DNA of 64,000 bases from Thioalkalivibrio sulfidiphilus HL-EbGr7 (GCF_000021985.1 NC_011901.1:2232001-2296000), one strand, 5' to 3'; shown: positions 34,480-44,982, numbered from the stretch's first letter. Program-made: numbers and translations. The notes: generated from the letters alone by a model not told the origin.

Positions 34480-34977
34480 ATGTCTGCTGACGCCCCACTC
34501 GTCACCCCGGTCGGACTGCCTCGCCGTTTCGGCGCCATGCTCTACGACGGCCTGCTGCTCATCGCCCTGCTCATGGTGGCGGAGTTCCTGATCGTGGCAC
34601 CCTTCGCCATCACCGAGGACCACCCCCTGTTTATGGCCATCCATCTGTACGTTCCCCTGCTGGCCTTCGCCTTCCTGGGCTGGTTCTGGACCCGCCCTGC
34701 CGGCCAGACCTTAGGCATGCAGGCCTGGCATGTGCGTCTGGTGGACATGGACGGCGGCCGGGCTGACTGGCGCCAGGCTGCCATCCGTTTCGCCGTGGCC
34801 CTGGCCCAGTGGATCGTGGTGCTGGCGGCCATCGCACTCTATGTCAAAGGCTGGTGGCTGGCCGCCCTGCCCCTGGCCGGCCTGGTGATGATCGGCCTGA
34901 TGCTGGCACGGCGGGACCCGCAACGACTGATGCTGCACGACAGGCTGTCGGGGACACGGCTGGTGAGGGTAAAGTGA
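34480..34977 (+). CDS. RDD-family membrane protein
   Basis: A 165-aa inner-membrane protein with the RDD signature RFGAMLYDGLL near the N-terminus, four helices (about 20-45, 52-72, 105-125, 128-148), and the late acidic-basic HDRLSGTRLV tail. GGAG nine bases upstream of ATG 34480 fixes the start. RDD proteins are small multi-pass proteins of mostly unknown role, some linked to sodium/proton exchange. Here it is convergent with lptG. Its TGA opens repeat B3. Confidence 0.85.
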   Translation: MSADAPLVTPVGLPRRFGAMLYDGLLLIALLMVAEFLIVAPFAITEDHPLFMAIHLYVPLLAFAFLGWFWTRPAGQTLGMQAWHVRLVDMDGGRADWRQAAIRFAVALAQWIVVLAAIALYVKGWWLAALPLAGLVMIGLMLARRDPQRLMLHDRLSGTRLVRVK

Positions 34978-35053
34978 ATTCAAGATTCAAGATTCAAAAT
35001 TCAAAGCAAAACTGCCAATCCCTTTGAATTTTGAATCTTGAATCTTGAATTAC
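34975..35053. repeat. AAGATTC-family palindromic heptamer repeat (B3)
   Basis: Left arm GTGAATTCAAGATTCAAG..., right arm ending CTTGAATCTTGAATTAC. The stop codon of the RDD gene is its first three bases. It separates this gene from the convergent lptG. Confidence 0.9.
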
Positions 35054-35059
35054 TCGACT

Positions 35060-36121
35060 TCACCTGACCCGCCTCAGCGCCAGCATCGCCACGGCGAAGA
35101 AGATCAGGGTGGGCAGGGTGGCGCTGAGCATGGGGGGCAGGCCGTAGACCAGGCCCATGTGGTTGAGGGTGCGGTTGAGCAGGTGGAAGCCCACGCCGAT
35201 GAGCAGGCCGATGAACAGCCGCTGGCCGGCGCCTCCGGTGCGCAGGGAGCCGAACACGAAGGGTACCGCCAGCAGCAGCATCACCAGGCTGGACAGGGGC
35301 GTGGTGAAGCGCATCCAGAAGGCCAGTTCGAAACTGGCGGAATCCAGGTCATTCTCGCGCAGGTAGGTCACGTACTGGGCCAGGGTCGTGGCCGCCATCT
35401 GGCGCGGCTCCACGGCCAGCACGCTGAACAGCTCGGGGGCCAGCAGCCGGGGCCAGCGCTCCTCGTCCACGTGCTCGCCGGTCACGCCCGCCTCGCCCAG
35501 GTGACTGCGTTCAATGTCCCTGAGGATCCAGGCGCCGTTCTGATAACTGGCGGAACCGGCCCGCAGCATGGAGCTCAGACGCCGCTCCGCGTCCAGTTCA
35601 TAGATGCTCAGGTCCAGCAGGCGCAGGTCCGGCATGACCACGCCCACCTGGATGAAACGCTGCCCGTCCTTGGCCCACAGACCGGCCGAACCCCGGTACA
35701 TCTCCTCGCCGCTGGCCTGGCTCTTGATGGTCTGGGCACGCTGTTCGCTCATCGGCGCCACCGCCTCGCCCAGCAGGACCACCACCACCAGCATCATCAG
35801 ACCCGCGCGCAGCACCGAGCGCACGATGCCCGCGATGGGCACGCCGGCGGCGCGCATGGCGGTCAGCTCGCTGTTGGCGGCCAGGGCCCCGAGGCTCAGC
35901 AGGCTGCCCAGCAGCACGCTGGTGGGAAACAGTTCGTAGACCCGCCTGGGCACCGTCAGCGCCGTGTACACCACCGCCTGGATCAACCCGTAATCGTTGC
36001 GCCCGATCTCGTCCAGCTCCGCGATGAAGGCGAACAGGGTGTCGAGCCCGCCCAGCACCAGCATGGCCAGGAGGGTGCCGCCCATGACATTGCGGGCGAT
36101 GTAGGCGTCCAGGCGCTTCAT
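35060..36121 (-). CDS. lptG: LPS export permease LptG
   Basis: A 353-aa inner-membrane permease of the LptB2FG complex that lifts lipopolysaccharide out of the membrane. There are helices near residues 12-32, 62-82 and 100-120, a periplasmic beta-jellyroll in the middle (about 135-265), and three C-terminal helices. MKRLDAYIARNVMGGTLLAML is the standard LptG start. Its ATG overlaps the lptF stop as ATGA. Confidence 0.93.
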   Translation of the reverse strand: MKRLDAYIARNVMGGTLLAMLVLGGLDTLFAFIAELDEIGRNDYGLIQAVVYTALTVPRRVYELFPTSVLLGSLLSLGALAANSELTAMRAAGVPIAGIVRSVLRAGLMMLVVVVLLGEAVAPMSEQRAQTIKSQASGEEMYRGSAGLWAKDGQRFIQVGVVMPDLRLLDLSIYELDAERRLSSMLRAGSASYQNGAWILRDIERSHLGEAGVTGEHVDEERWPRLLAPELFSVLAVEPRQMAATTLAQYVTYLRENDLDSASFELAFWMRFTTPLSSLVMLLLAVPFVFGSLRTGGAGQRLFIGLLIGVGFHLLNRTLNHMGLVYGLPPMLSATLPTLIFFAVAMLALRRVR

Positions 36122-37302
36122 GCCAGGGCCTCGCGCCGTGCGCGACGCCGGCCGATGCCCCGCTGTCGCCAGAGCAGCACCAGGATGAGCGCCAGCAACA
36201 GGCCATGCACCCACCACATGCCGAGCCAGGCGGGGGTCTGGCCCGAGGCGAACCAGGACTTGGACAGGATCAGGAAATTGGCATACAGGATGTACACGCC
36301 GATGGCGGCAGTGAGCTTGCCGAAGCGCCCCGAGCGGGGATTGCTGGTATGCGACAGGGGCAGTGCCAGGGCCGCCAGCAGCACCATGGACACGGGCATG
36401 GCGATGCGCCAGTGCAGCTCGGCGCGGTGGCTCAGGTTCGTGGACTGCCAGAGCTCGGCGGTGGACAGGCTGTCCACCTTGCCGCGCCGGGTGGAACCCG
36501 TGGGATCCGGCACGCGCAGGCCGTGGGTCTCGAAGGCCAGGATATGGAATTCCTGGCTGCCGGGTGCGCCCCGGTAGCGGTAACCGTCATGGAGTACCAG
36601 GTAGCGCTGGCCGGTCAGCGGGTCCACCCGGGTCTCCCCCCGGCGCGCCGTCACCACCTCATCGCCCTCGGGACCCCGGGAGCGGATGAACACGCCGCGC
36701 ATGGTGTTGCCGTCCCCGGCCAGGCCCTCGATGAAGAACACCTGGCCGGTGGCCCTGGACTCGGTGAACCGCCCGGGCGCGATGCCCACCAGGTCGGAAC
36801 GCTGCTCGGCATCTATGCGGATCTGGTCGATGCCCTGGGAAGCCAGGGGCGAACCCCAGAACACCAGCACCGTGAGCATGACCAACAGCGGTACGGTCAT
36901 CCAGGCGATGGCGCGATAGAGTTGCTCGGGCCCGACCCCGCAGGCCTTCATGGCCGCCATCTCGCTGTCCTTGTAGAGCCGCCCCAGGCTCAGCATCAGG
37001 GCCAGGAACAGGGATACCGGCAGCAGCAGGATCAGGCCGCGCACGGAACCCAGGGCCACCATGGGCAGCAGCACATCGGCAGGGATGCGCCCCTCGGCGG
37101 CCTCGCGCAGCATGCGCGCCACGGTACCGCCCACGATGATGAGCAGCAGCACCAGGGTCACCGCCGCCTGGGTCAGCAGCACCTCCCTGACCAGGTAGCG
37201 GGTCAGGATGCTGGGCCGCAACCGGCCGCCGAGCGTGCCTGCCGTCTGGCTCAAGCACGCCCCCGCTGCAGCCCGAAACGGCTGCGGCCGGTGATCTGCC
37301 AT
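36118..37302 (-). CDS. lptF: LPS export permease LptF
   Basis: A 394-aa permease, partner of LptG. The typical family start is close to LTRYLVREVLLTQ, which here is at residue 33, so the first 27 residues from ATG 37302 may be untranslated; a TTG codon at about 37221 is the alternative. Six helices frame a periplasmic domain, with the conserved DSEMAAMKACGVGPEQLYRA coupling region that contacts LptB. It is divergent from pepA, as in most gammaproteobacteria. Confidence 0.92.
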   Translation of the reverse strand: MADHRPQPFRAAAGACLSQTAGTLGGRLRPSILTRYLVREVLLTQAAVTLVLLLIIVGGTVARMLREAAEGRIPADVLLPMVALGSVRGLILLLPVSLFLALMLSLGRLYKDSEMAAMKACGVGPEQLYRAIAWMTVPLLVMLTVLVFWGSPLASQGIDQIRIDAEQRSDLVGIAPGRFTESRATGQVFFIEGLAGDGNTMRGVFIRSRGPEGDEVVTARRGETRVDPLTGQRYLVLHDGYRYRGAPGSQEFHILAFETHGLRVPDPTGSTRRGKVDSLSTAELWQSTNLSHRAELHWRIAMPVSMVLLAALALPLSHTSNPRSGRFGKLTAAIGVYILYANFLILSKSWFASGQTPAWLGMWWVHGLLLALILVLLWRQRGIGRRRARREALA

Positions 37303-37405
37303 GGTGATGCACAGGGAACTTTCATAGAATGATCGGACCTCATTGAGCGAGCCGGCGATCTAGCGCCGAAGCCGCGAAACCCCACCAGCATACCCGAGGA
37401 ACGGC

Positions 37406-38896
37406 ATGGAATTTTCAGTCAAGAGTGGCAATCCGGAAAAACAGCGCAGCGCCTGCGTGGTCGTGGGCGTATTCGATCGCCGCAAGCTGTCCTCCGCCGC
37501 CCGCGTCCTGGACAAGGCCAGCGGCGGTGCCCTGTCCACCATCCTGCGCCGCGGCGACATGGACGGCGAGAAGGGCCAGACCCTGTGGCTGTACAACCTG
37601 CCCAACACCCTGTGCGAACGCGTCCTGCTGGTGGGCTGCGGCAAGGAACGGGACTTCGACGAGCCCGCCTACCGCAGCGTCATCGCCACCGTCGCCCGGA
37701 CGGTGAACAAGAGCGGCGCCGTGGAGGCGGTCAATTATCTCACGGATCTGCCGGTGAAGGGACGCGACACCCTGTGGAAGATCAGCCAGGCGGTGACGAT
37801 CACCCAGGACAGCCTCTACAGCTTCCAGCAGCTCAAGAGCAAGAAGGAGGACACCCAGCGCCCGCTCAAGCGCATCATCCTGAGCGTGCCCTCCCGCGCC
37901 GACCTGCTCCCCGGCGAGGATGCTGTGCGCGTGGCCACGGCCATCAGCGTGGGCACCAAGCTCACCCGGGATCTCGCCAACCTGCCCGGCAACATCTGCA
38001 ACCCAACTTATCTGGCCGAGCAGGCCCTGCAGCTCAAGAAGACCTACAAGGGCCTCAAGGTGGAGATCCTGGAAGAGGCGGACATGGAGAAGCTCGGCAT
38101 GGGCGCCCTGCTTTCGGTCTCCCGGGGCAGTGAGCAGCCCGCCAAACTGATCACCCTGGAATACCGGGGCGGCAGGAAGGACGCCAAGCCCGTGGTGCTG
38201 GTCGGCAAGGGCATCACCTTCGACACCGGCGGCATCTCGCTCAAGCCCGGAGCCGAGATGGACGAGATGAAGTTCGACATGTGCGGTGCCGCCAGCGTGC
38301 TCGGTGTCATGAAGGCCGTGGCCGAGATGATGCTGCCCATCAACCTGGTGGGCGTGGTGGCCGCCGCCGAGAACATGCCCGATGGCAAGGCCACCCGGCC
38401 CGGCGACGTGGTGACCAGCATGTCCGGCCAGACCATCGAGATCCTCAACACCGACGCCGAGGGCCGCCTCGTGCTGTGTGACGCCCTCTCCTACGTGGAG
38501 CGCTTCGACCCGGACGTGGTGATCGACATCGCCACCCTGACCGGCGCCTGCATCATCGCCCTGGGCCACCAGGCCACGGGCCTGCTGAGCAACCACAGCC
38601 CGCTGGCCAACGACCTGCTCGGCGCCGGCAAGCAGAGCTACGACCGGGCCTGGGAACTGCCCCTGTGGGACGAGTACCAGGAGCAGCTCAAGAGCAACTT
38701 CGCCGACATGGCCAACATCGGCGGCCGCCCCGCCGGCACCATCACCGCCGCCTGCTTCCTGTCGCGCTTCACCAAGAAGTACAAGTGGGCGCACCTGGAC
38801 ATCGCCGGCGTGGCCTGGAAGAGCGGCAAGGAAAAAGGCGCCACCGGCCGCCCCGTCCCCCTGCTGATGCAGTACCTGCTCAACAAGGCCTCCTGA
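37406..38896 (+). CDS. pepA: Leucyl aminopeptidase PepA
   Basis: A 496-aa M17 metallopeptidase that removes N-terminal residues; in E. coli it is also a DNA-binding accessory factor for Xer recombination. The metal and catalytic residues fall in [25 protein letters not shown] and [10 protein letters not shown] (residues 348-357). GAGGAACGGC precedes the ATG. It is divergent from lptF and followed by holC after nine bases. Confidence 0.95.
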   Translation: MEFSVKSGNPEKQRSACVVVGVFDRRKLSSAARVLDKASGGALSTILRRGDMDGEKGQTLWLYNLPNTLCERVLLVGCGKERDFDEPAYRSVIATVARTVNKSGAVEAVNYLTDLPVKGRDTLWKISQAVTITQDSLYSFQQLKSKKEDTQRPLKRIILSVPSRADLLPGEDAVRVATAISVGTKLTRDLANLPGNICNPTYLAEQALQLKKTYKGLKVEILEEADMEKLGMGALLSVSRGSEQPAKLITLEYRGGRKDAKPVVLVGKGITFDTGGISLKPGAEMDEMKFDMCGAASVLGVMKAVAEMMLPINLVGVVAAAENMPDGKATRPGDVVTSMSGQTIEILNTDAEGRLVLCDALSYVERFDPDVVIDIATLTGACIIALGHQATGLLSNHSPLANDLLGAGKQSYDRAWELPLWDEYQEQLKSNFADMANIGGRPAGTITAACFLSRFTKKYKWAHLDIAGVAWKSGKEKGATGRPVPLLMQYLLNKAS

Positions 38897-38904
38897 GCAA
38901 CCCG

Positions 38905-39348
38905 ATGACGCGCATCGACTTCTACGTCCTCGACGACACCGACCCCGGCCAGCGCCTGCGCACCGCCTGCCGGCTGATCGGCAAGGCCTACGGCCTGGGT
39001 CATCGCATCCACGTGCACACCGGCTCCAGGGCCCTGTCGATGCAGCTGGATGACCTGCTGTGGACCTTCCGGGACGTGAGCTTCATCCCTCACCAGGTGG
39101 AAGGCGAGGACGCCGAATGCCCGGTGCAGATCTGCCATGATCAGGAGCCCCAGAACGCCGGCGACATCCTGGTGAACCTGGACACCCAGGTGCCCCTGTT
39201 CTTCAGCCGCTTCGAACGGGTGGCCGAGATCGTCAACCAGGACCCGGCCATCCGGGACGCGGGCCGGGAACGCTACCGTTTCTACAAGGACCGGGGCTAC
39301 GATCTCTCCCACCACCGCCTCGGCGCCTCAGCAGGAACACAGCCGTGA
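38905..39348 (+). CDS. holC: DNA polymerase III chi subunit
   Basis: A 147-aa protein with the HolC start TRIDFYVLDD and the FIPHQV and LVNLDTQVPLFFSRFERVAEIV blocks. Chi links the clamp loader to single-strand-binding protein. Its TGA overlaps the GTG of the next gene. The pepA-holC-valS order is conserved in gammaproteobacteria, here interrupted by two other genes. Confidence 0.92.
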   Translation: MTRIDFYVLDDTDPGQRLRTACRLIGKAYGLGHRIHVHTGSRALSMQLDDLLWTFRDVSFIPHQVEGEDAECPVQICHDQEPQNAGDILVNLDTQVPLFFSRFERVAEIVNQDPAIRDAGRERYRFYKDRGYDLSHHRLGASAGTQP

Positions 39349-39776
39349 CCCAGGGACCGGAAGACCCGCATATCCCCACCCTGACCCAGGTGGTCAAGCC
39401 GGCCGCCCGGCCCAGGACCCAGGACAGCAGCCCGCCGGGCACGCTGCCGCCGCCCACAGAACCCGTCGTGCCGTCGCCGGGGACCCTGCCCCCGGACCTG
39501 GACATCGACTTCTCCCTGGAGGCCTTGGACGAGCCGTCCCTGTCCCTGGCCCCGCCGGGCCTGCTGGAATCCCTGGCCCCCGCAGCGCCGCCCGCAACAC
39601 CCAAGGCCGCTCCTGATGCACCGCCGGCCCGGGACCTCGAGGCCTTGCGCGCAGGCATCGAGCAGGCCGTGGATGCCGCCCTGTCAGCCCAGTTGCCCCA
39701 GCTGCGCGAACAGCTGGTGCGTGCCGTAATGGCCAGTCTCACCGAGGCCGATGAGGCCGGCGGCCAGCGCACCTGA
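39345..39776 (+). CDS. Proline-rich protein encoded with holC
   Basis: A 143-aa protein from a GTG that overlaps the holC stop (GTGA). It begins with the short motif HIPTLTQVV, has a long Pro/Ala-rich disordered middle, and ends in a helical stretch DLEALRAGIEQAVDAALSAQ. I recall similar IPTLTEVV-containing proteins next to holC in other gammaproteobacteria, but know no function. A role as a partner of the replisome is only a guess from position. Confidence 0.65.
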   Translation: MTQGPEDPHIPTLTQVVKPAARPRTQDSSPPGTLPPPTEPVVPSPGTLPPDLDIDFSLEALDEPSLSLAPPGLLESLAPAAPPATPKAAPDAPPARDLEALRAGIEQAVDAALSAQLPQLREQLVRAVMASLTEADEAGGQRT

Positions 39777-39908
39777 TCTCCTTACCAGGCTACCTTCCTT
39801 CGTCCTCCCGACGCCGCCGATCAGGCCGGGGAACTGCAACCTTCCTGTCATACTCTACACTTGCAGTTGAGGGTGCGTGCCGAACCGGCCAGGAAGGAGG
39901 TGGCGCCC

Positions 39909-41114
39909 ATGTTCAGGCGATGGTCTCTGTGGATGTTGTGCCTGCTGCTCGTTCCGGGCCTTGCCTGGAGCGATACCGACCGGCTTGACCTCGATGAACG
40001 CCTGCGCGCCCTGGAACAGGCCCTGGAGATCGAGCGGGCGGCCGAGGGCTACCCAAGCCTGAGCATCGGCATCGTCCATCGGGGCGCACCCGTCTACCTG
40101 AAAAGCCTGGGCTACGCGGATCAGGAAGCGGGCATCCCGGCCTCCCCTGACACCCTGTATCGCATCGGCTCTCTCACCAAGGTCATCACCGCGTCCCTGA
40201 TGGTGAGCCTGCGCGACGGGGGCTACCTGTCCCTGGACGACCCGGTGAGCGACTATCTGCCCGGCATCATCCACCTGCCCTCCGACCCTCGCGGCGCCCG
40301 GCAGATCACCTTCCGGCATCTGGCCACCCATACCTCCGGACTGCCCCGCAACCCGGACAACCTGCCCCGCCACGACAACAACCCCTTCGAGGGCTACGAC
40401 CGCGCCCGTTTCTATGCAGGCGTAAACCAGACCCTGCTCATCTCCCCCACCGGCCGCTGGTACAACTACTCCAACGCCGGCTACGGCCTGATCGGCATTG
40501 CCCTGGAGCAGGCCGGCGGCGCCAGCTACGAGACCCTGCTCAGGCGTCACCTGCTGGAGCCCCTGGGCATGCACGACACCCTGATGAACGCCCTCGAGGT
40601 CCATCCCCAGCGTGTCGCGGTGGGCTACAGCCTGCGCGACGGCCAGGTGCGGGAGCGGGAATGGGACATGGGCGCCATGGAGGCCGCGGGAGGCCTCTAC
40701 TCCACCGTGGAGGATCTCGCGCGCTTCCTGGCGCTGCACATGCGGGCCGGCAGCCACGGCATCCTGCCCGTGGCCTCCGGCAGTCTCACGGAGATGCAGA
40801 TGCCCCAGCGGGTACTGGACACCTGGGACCAGGCCGTGGGCATCGGCTGGCACGTGCGCCCCATGGGGCCGGTAGGCGACGTGGTCTGGCATACCGGCGC
40901 CCTGGGGGGCTATTCCAGCTACATGGGCTTCTCGCCCCGGCACGAGGTGGGCGTGATCGTGCTCACCAACCGTTTCCGCAGCGTGGAACACTACGGCAAC
41001 TGGCTGTTGCGCCGCGCGGTGGAGCTCTACGCGGAACCCGCCCGCGCCGCCCGGCCGCCTGCCCTGTCCCCGGCATCCCCGGCGGAGTACCGCCTGGCCA
41101 TCAGCGGCGGCTGA
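39909..41114 (+). CDS. Exported serine hydrolase of the class C beta-lactamase/PBP fold
   Basis: A 401-aa periplasmic protein. A signal peptide covers residues 1-21; then the serine motif S88-L-T-K91, Y187-S-N189, and H328-T-G330 complete the three active-site boxes of this fold. The family contains D-alanyl-D-alanine peptidases, esterases and AmpC-type lactamases; sequence does not decide among them. AAGGAGG lies 12 bases before ATG 39909. It is inserted between the holC region and valS. Confidence 0.85.
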   Translation: MFRRWSLWMLCLLLVPGLAWSDTDRLDLDERLRALEQALEIERAAEGYPSLSIGIVHRGAPVYLKSLGYADQEAGIPASPDTLYRIGSLTKVITASLMVSLRDGGYLSLDDPVSDYLPGIIHLPSDPRGARQITFRHLATHTSGLPRNPDNLPRHDNNPFEGYDRARFYAGVNQTLLISPTGRWYNYSNAGYGLIGIALEQAGGASYETLLRRHLLEPLGMHDTLMNALEVHPQRVAVGYSLRDGQVREREWDMGAMEAAGGLYSTVEDLARFLALHMRAGSHGILPVASGSLTEMQMPQRVLDTWDQAVGIGWHVRPMGPVGDVVWHTGALGGYSSYMGFSPRHEVGVIVLTNRFRSVEHYGNWLLRRAVELYAEPARAARPPALSPASPAEYRLAISGG

Positions 41115-41141
41115 GCCCGCCAAACCCCGGCAGGCTTTCGC

Positions 41142-41147
41142 TATAAT
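41142..41147 (+). promoter_or_regulatory. valS: -10 hexamer TATAAT of valS, followed by leader hairpin
   Basis: TATAAT lies about 70 bases before the valS start. Immediately after it GGGC-TTTCG-GCCC (41151-41163) can form a short hairpin at the 5' end of the transcript. No strong -35 is seen. Confidence 0.5.
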
Positions 41148-41215
41148 GGCGGGCTTTCGGCCCGTCGCCAGCCACTCTCGGCCCGCGACTGTGTCCCGCG
41201 AACCCAAGCCCCCGG

Positions 41216-43984
41216 ATGCCCATGGACAAGACCTACGACCCCCGCGCCATCGAACAGTCCCTGTACGAGCAATGGGAGCGCGCCGGCCACTTCCGGCCCA
41301 GCGGTGAAGGCACCCCCTACTGCATCATGCTGCCGCCGCCCAACGTGACCGGCACCCTGCACATGGGCCACGCCTTCCAGCACACCCTCATGGACACCCT
41401 CATGCGCTACCACCGCATGAGCGGCGACGACGCCCTGTGGCAGGGCGGCACGGACCACGCGGGCATCGCCACCCAGATGGTGGTGGAACGCCAGCTGGCC
41501 ACCGACAAGGTGAGCCGCCACGACCTGGGGCGTGAGAAATTCCTGGAGCGGGTCTGGCAGTGGAAGGAGCAGTCCGGCGGCACCATCACCCGGCAGATGC
41601 GCCGGCTCGGCAACAGCATCGACTGGGAGCGGGAACGCTTCACCATGGACGAAGGCCTGTCCAGGGCGGTGCGCGAGGTGTTCGTGCGCCTCCATGACGA
41701 GGGCCTCATCTACCGGGGCAAGCGCCTGGTGAACTGGGACCCGGTGCTGCACACGGCGGTCTCGGACCTGGAGGTGATCAACGAGGAGGAACAGGGCAGC
41801 CTCTGGCACCTGCGCTACCCGCTCGCCGACGGTTCCGGGCACCTGGTGGTGGCCACCACCCGCCCCGAGACCATGCTGGGCGACACCGCCGTGGCCGTGC
41901 ACCCGGAGGACGAGCGCTACCGGCACCTGATCGGCAAGCAGGTGGCCCTGCCGCTCACCGGCCGCAGCATCCCGGTGATCGCCGACGACTACGTGGAACC
42001 GGAATTCGGCTCCGGCTGCGTGAAGATCACCCCCGCCCACGACTTCAATGACTACGCCATGGGACAGCGCCACGACCTGCCCATGATCAACATCTTCACC
42101 GTGGACGCGAAGATCAACGACGAGGCCCCCGAGGCCTACCGGGGCCTGGACCGCTTCGAGGCCCGCAAGCGCATCGTCGCCGACCTGGAGGCCCAGGGCC
42201 TGCTGGAGCGCATCGACGACCACAAGCTCATGGTGCCCCGGGGCGATCGCACCGGCGCGGTGATCGAGCCCTTCCTCACCGACCAGTGGTACGTGAAGGC
42301 CGGCCCCCTGGCCGAGCCCGCCATCGCCGCCGTGGAGGACGGGCGCATCCGCTTCGTGCCCGAGAACTGGAGCAAGACCTACTTCGAGTGGATGCGCAAC
42401 ATCGAGGACTGGTGCATCTCCCGCCAGATCTGGTGGGGCCACCGCATCCCCGCCTGGTATGACGCCGACGGCAACATCTATGTGGCCCACGACGAGGCCG
42501 AGGTGCGCAAGAAATACAAGCTGGGTGCCGAGGTCGCGCTCACCCAGGACCCGGACGTGCTGGACACCTGGTTCAGCTCGGCGCTGTGGCCCTTCTCCAC
42601 CCTGGGCTGGCCGGAGAAGACCCCGGAGCTTTCACGCTACTACCCCACCAACGTGCTGGTCACGGGCTTTGACATCATCTTCTTCTGGGTCGCCCGGATG
42701 ATCATGATGGGGCTCAAGTTCATGGACGACGTGCCCTTCCGTGAGGTCTACATCACCGGTCTGATCCGCGACGCGGAAGGCCAGAAGATGTCCAAGTCCA
42801 AGGGCAACGTGCTGGACCCCATCGATCTCATCGACGGCATCACCCTGGACGCCCTGCTGGAGAAACGCACCCAGGGCCTCATGCAGCCCCAGATGGCCAA
42901 GAAGATCGACAAGGCCACCCGCAAGCAGTTTCCCGACGGCATCCCGCCCTTTGGCACCGACGCCCTGCGCTTCACGCTCGCCTCGCTCGCCTCCACCGGC
43001 CGGGACATCAAGTTCGACCTGGGCCGCATCGAGGGCTACCGCAACTTCTGCAACAAGCTGTGGAACGCCGCCCGCTACGTGCTCATGAACACCGAGGGCC
43101 AGGACACGGGTCTCGGCAACGAACCCGTGGAACTGTCGCTCGCCGACCGCTGGATCCAGTCACGCCTGCAGGGCGCCATCAATCAGGTGCGCGGCAACCT
43201 GGACCAGTACCGCTTCGACCTGGCCGCCCAGGCCCTCTACGAGTTCACCTGGCACGACTACTGCGACTGGTACCTGGAGCTGTCCAAGCCGGTGCTCACC
43301 GGCGACTCCAGCGCCGAGCAGCAGCGCGGCACGCGGCAGACCCTGGTGCGGGTGCTGGATGCCCTGCTGCGCCTCATGCACCCCATCATGCCCTTCATCA
43401 CCGAGGCCATCTGGCGCCAGGTGGGCCCGCTGGCGGGAAGCCAGGGCGACACCCTCATGCACCTGGCCTACCCGGTCCGGGACGAAGCCCGGGTGGATGC
43501 CCAGGCGGAAAGCGAGATCGAGTGGGTGAAGACCTTCATCCTGGGCATGCGCCGCATCCGCGCCGAGATGGACATCTCCCCGGGCAAGCCCCTGCCCCTG
43601 CTGATCGACAACTGGAAGGACGCCGACCGGAGCCGCTACGCCCAGGCCGAGGCCTTCATCGGCTTCCTGGGCAAGCCCGAGTCAGTCACCTGGCTTGATG
43701 CGGGCACTGAGGCCCCCGAATCCGCCATGGCCCTGGTGGGCGAGATGCGCCTGCTGATCCCGCTCGCGGGTCTGATCGACAAGGACGCCGAGATCGCCCG
43801 CCTGGAAAAGGAACGGGCCAAGGTGCAGAAGAACCTGGAGGTGTGCAGCGCCAAGCTCGCCAACCCCAGCTTCGTGGACCGCGCCCCCGCCGAGGTGGTG
43901 GACAAGGAACGGGCCCGGGTAGCGGAGATGGGCGTGACCCTCAAGGAACTGGAGTCGCAGCTTGAGAAGATACGAAGGCTCTAG
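41216..43984 (+). CDS. valS: Valyl-tRNA synthetase
   Basis: A 922-aa class I synthetase. The HIGH box is HMGH at 49-52, the editing domain is intact, KMSKS is at 524-528, and the C-terminal anticodon-binding part ends in a coiled coil ([19 protein letters not shown]). The ATG at 41222 is an alternative start; neither has a strong ribosome site. The stop codon TAG joins a CAAGAGA-type repeat and an intrinsic terminator follows. Confidence 0.95.
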   Translation: MPMDKTYDPRAIEQSLYEQWERAGHFRPSGEGTPYCIMLPPPNVTGTLHMGHAFQHTLMDTLMRYHRMSGDDALWQGGTDHAGIATQMVVERQLATDKVSRHDLGREKFLERVWQWKEQSGGTITRQMRRLGNSIDWERERFTMDEGLSRAVREVFVRLHDEGLIYRGKRLVNWDPVLHTAVSDLEVINEEEQGSLWHLRYPLADGSGHLVVATTRPETMLGDTAVAVHPEDERYRHLIGKQVALPLTGRSIPVIADDYVEPEFGSGCVKITPAHDFNDYAMGQRHDLPMINIFTVDAKINDEAPEAYRGLDRFEARKRIVADLEAQGLLERIDDHKLMVPRGDRTGAVIEPFLTDQWYVKAGPLAEPAIAAVEDGRIRFVPENWSKTYFEWMRNIEDWCISRQIWWGHRIPAWYDADGNIYVAHDEAEVRKKYKLGAEVALTQDPDVLDTWFSSALWPFSTLGWPEKTPELSRYYPTNVLVTGFDIIFFWVARMIMMGLKFMDDVPFREVYITGLIRDAEGQKMSKSKGNVLDPIDLIDGITLDALLEKRTQGLMQPQMAKKIDKATRKQFPDGIPPFGTDALRFTLASLASTGRDIKFDLGRIEGYRNFCNKLWNAARYVLMNTEGQDTGLGNEPVELSLADRWIQSRLQGAINQVRGNLDQYRFDLAAQALYEFTWHDYCDWYLELSKPVLTGDSSAEQQRGTRQTLVRVLDALLRLMHPIMPFITEAIWRQVGPLAGSQGDTLMHLAYPVRDEARVDAQAESEIEWVKTFILGMRRIRAEMDISPGKPLPLLIDNWKDADRSRYAQAEAFIGFLGKPESVTWLDAGTEAPESAMALVGEMRLLIPLAGLIDKDAEIARLEKERAKVQKNLEVCSAKLANPSFVDRAPAEVVDKERARVAEMGVTLKELESQLEKIRRL

Positions 43985-44013
43985 AGACAAGAGACAAGTG
44001 GGCAGAGACAAGA
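43982..44013. repeat. CAAGAGA-family heptamer repeat, single arm (C3)
   Basis: CTAGAGACAAGAGACAAG and a further CAGAGACAAG. The valS stop TAG is in the first unit. An inverted arm is absent; a terminator stands in its place. Confidence 0.75.
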
Positions 44014-44014
44014 A

Positions 44015-44037
44015 GGGGGCCGTTGGCCCCCTTTTTT
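44015..44037 (+). terminator. valS: Intrinsic terminator of valS
   Basis: GGGGGCC, GTT, GGCCCCC followed by six T. A textbook rho-independent terminator 30 bases after the stop. Confidence 0.94.
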
Positions 44038-44065
44038 ATTAACCGTGAATCTACTGTCCAGTGGC

Positions 44066-44124
44066 CATAGGGCGGGCCGTGCCCGTCGTCCACACTTCCG
44101 TCGGCGGCCATGGGCCGCCCTATG
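44066..44124. repeat. REP pair (inverted CATAGGGCGG / GGGCCGCCCTATG)
   Basis: CATAGGGCGGGCC at the left and GGGCCGCCCTATG at the right are inverse with one difference, spaced by about 30 bases. This is the layout of a small REP doublet. It differs in core from the GTAGGAG REPs at 13-14.8 kb. Confidence 0.55.
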
Positions 44125-44163
44125 AAAGCGAGGCAGCCCTGGAAACCGCGTTGGCAAATCAGG

Positions 44164-44637
44164 TCAGGGCAGCACACGCGCCAGACTCTCCAGCTCGTCC
44201 AGATGCACTTCCAGGGCGCCCAGGCGCTCGACCATGAGTTGTCGTTTGTCGGCCGGCAGGTCATTGAGCAACAGGATCAGCTGTTCGATCAGCCGCAGGC
44301 GGTGGGTGTTGTCCTCCAGGCCGATCTCCTCCACCAGGGCTGTGATGCGCCCGAAATCCAGATCGGCTCCGGACAGCAGTTCTAGCAGCTCGCCGGTCAT
44401 GATGCGCTGCTGGGCCTGGCGGCGGGCGTCCCGGCTCTCGGCGAAGCGTCCCAGGCTTACCAGGCGATGGCGCCATTCAGGCGCCTCATCCAGGTCAATC
44501 ATGAGTCGTTGCAGGTCCGACACCAGGGCGGCGTCGGGAGGCGGGGGTGGCGCAGGCGCGGCGGCCCGCTGGGCGAACAGGAAACCATTGGCGAACAGGG
44601 ACAGCACCAGCAGGGCCGTCAGGATCCACGTCTGCAT
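44164..44637 (-). CDS. Membrane-anchored or exported helical protein of unknown function
   Basis: A 157-aa protein with an N-terminal hydrophobic segment (residues 4-21), a Pro-rich hinge (AAAPAPPPPP) and an all-helical remainder rich in Leu, Arg and Glu. This is the layout of small periplasmic helical proteins related to the Spy/CpxP or heavy-metal sensor groups, but no LTxxQ motif is visible. GGAGG four bases before the ATG supports the start. It is single, between valS and the MITE. Confidence 0.6.
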   Translation of the reverse strand: MQTWILTALLVLSLFANGFLFAQRAAAPAPPPPPDAALVSDLQRLMIDLDEAPEWRHRLVSLGRFAESRDARRQAQQRIMTGELLELLSGADLDFGRITALVEEIGLEDNTHRLRLIEQLILLLNDLPADKRQLMVERLGALEVHLDELESLARVLP

Positions 44638-44690
44638 AAAACCTCCGGTGGCTCAATCGCCGTCTTCTGTGGACGGCTGTGCTCGATCAT

Positions 44691-44927
44691 CCTAGAAACG
44701 GCAGTTGAACGCGCCCGAGTGTGCGGTTTTCGTGTTGTCTGGCAAGGCGCGACGACGAGGAATGGTCGTTCCATTCCGAGGAGTCGCAACGCCGCCAGGC
44801 GACACGAAAACCGTGCAATCGGGTGCGTAGCGGGGCTCACCCGATGGGTGAGCGTCATCGAAGCCGCGATCGTCAGTGACCATGGGGCCTGGCGAAGGAA
44901 ATCGAGCGGTCAACTGCCGTTTCTAGG
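44691..44927. mobile_element. MITE-like element, 237 bp, 18-bp perfect terminal inverted repeats
   Basis: CCTAGAAACGGCAGTTGA at the left is the exact inverse of TCAACTGCCGTTTCTAGG at the right. The five bases ATCAT flank both ends, consistent with a target duplication. The first half contains a long imperfect hairpin (GCGGTTTTCGTGTTGTCTGG against CCAGGCGACACGAAAACCG). No transposase frame is present. The rest of 44638-44982 shows no gene. I recall similar termini in other gammaproteobacteria but cannot name the parent element. Confidence 0.85.
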
Positions 44928-44982
44928 ATCATATCAAGCCACCGAGCAACGCAGGGACCGGCCGTCGTGGAGCCGTGACCGC

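Noticed and set aside
41216-43984. Frameshift or fusion in valS
   Set aside because: The frame is continuous and both active-site boxes and the C-terminal coiled coil are in normal places.
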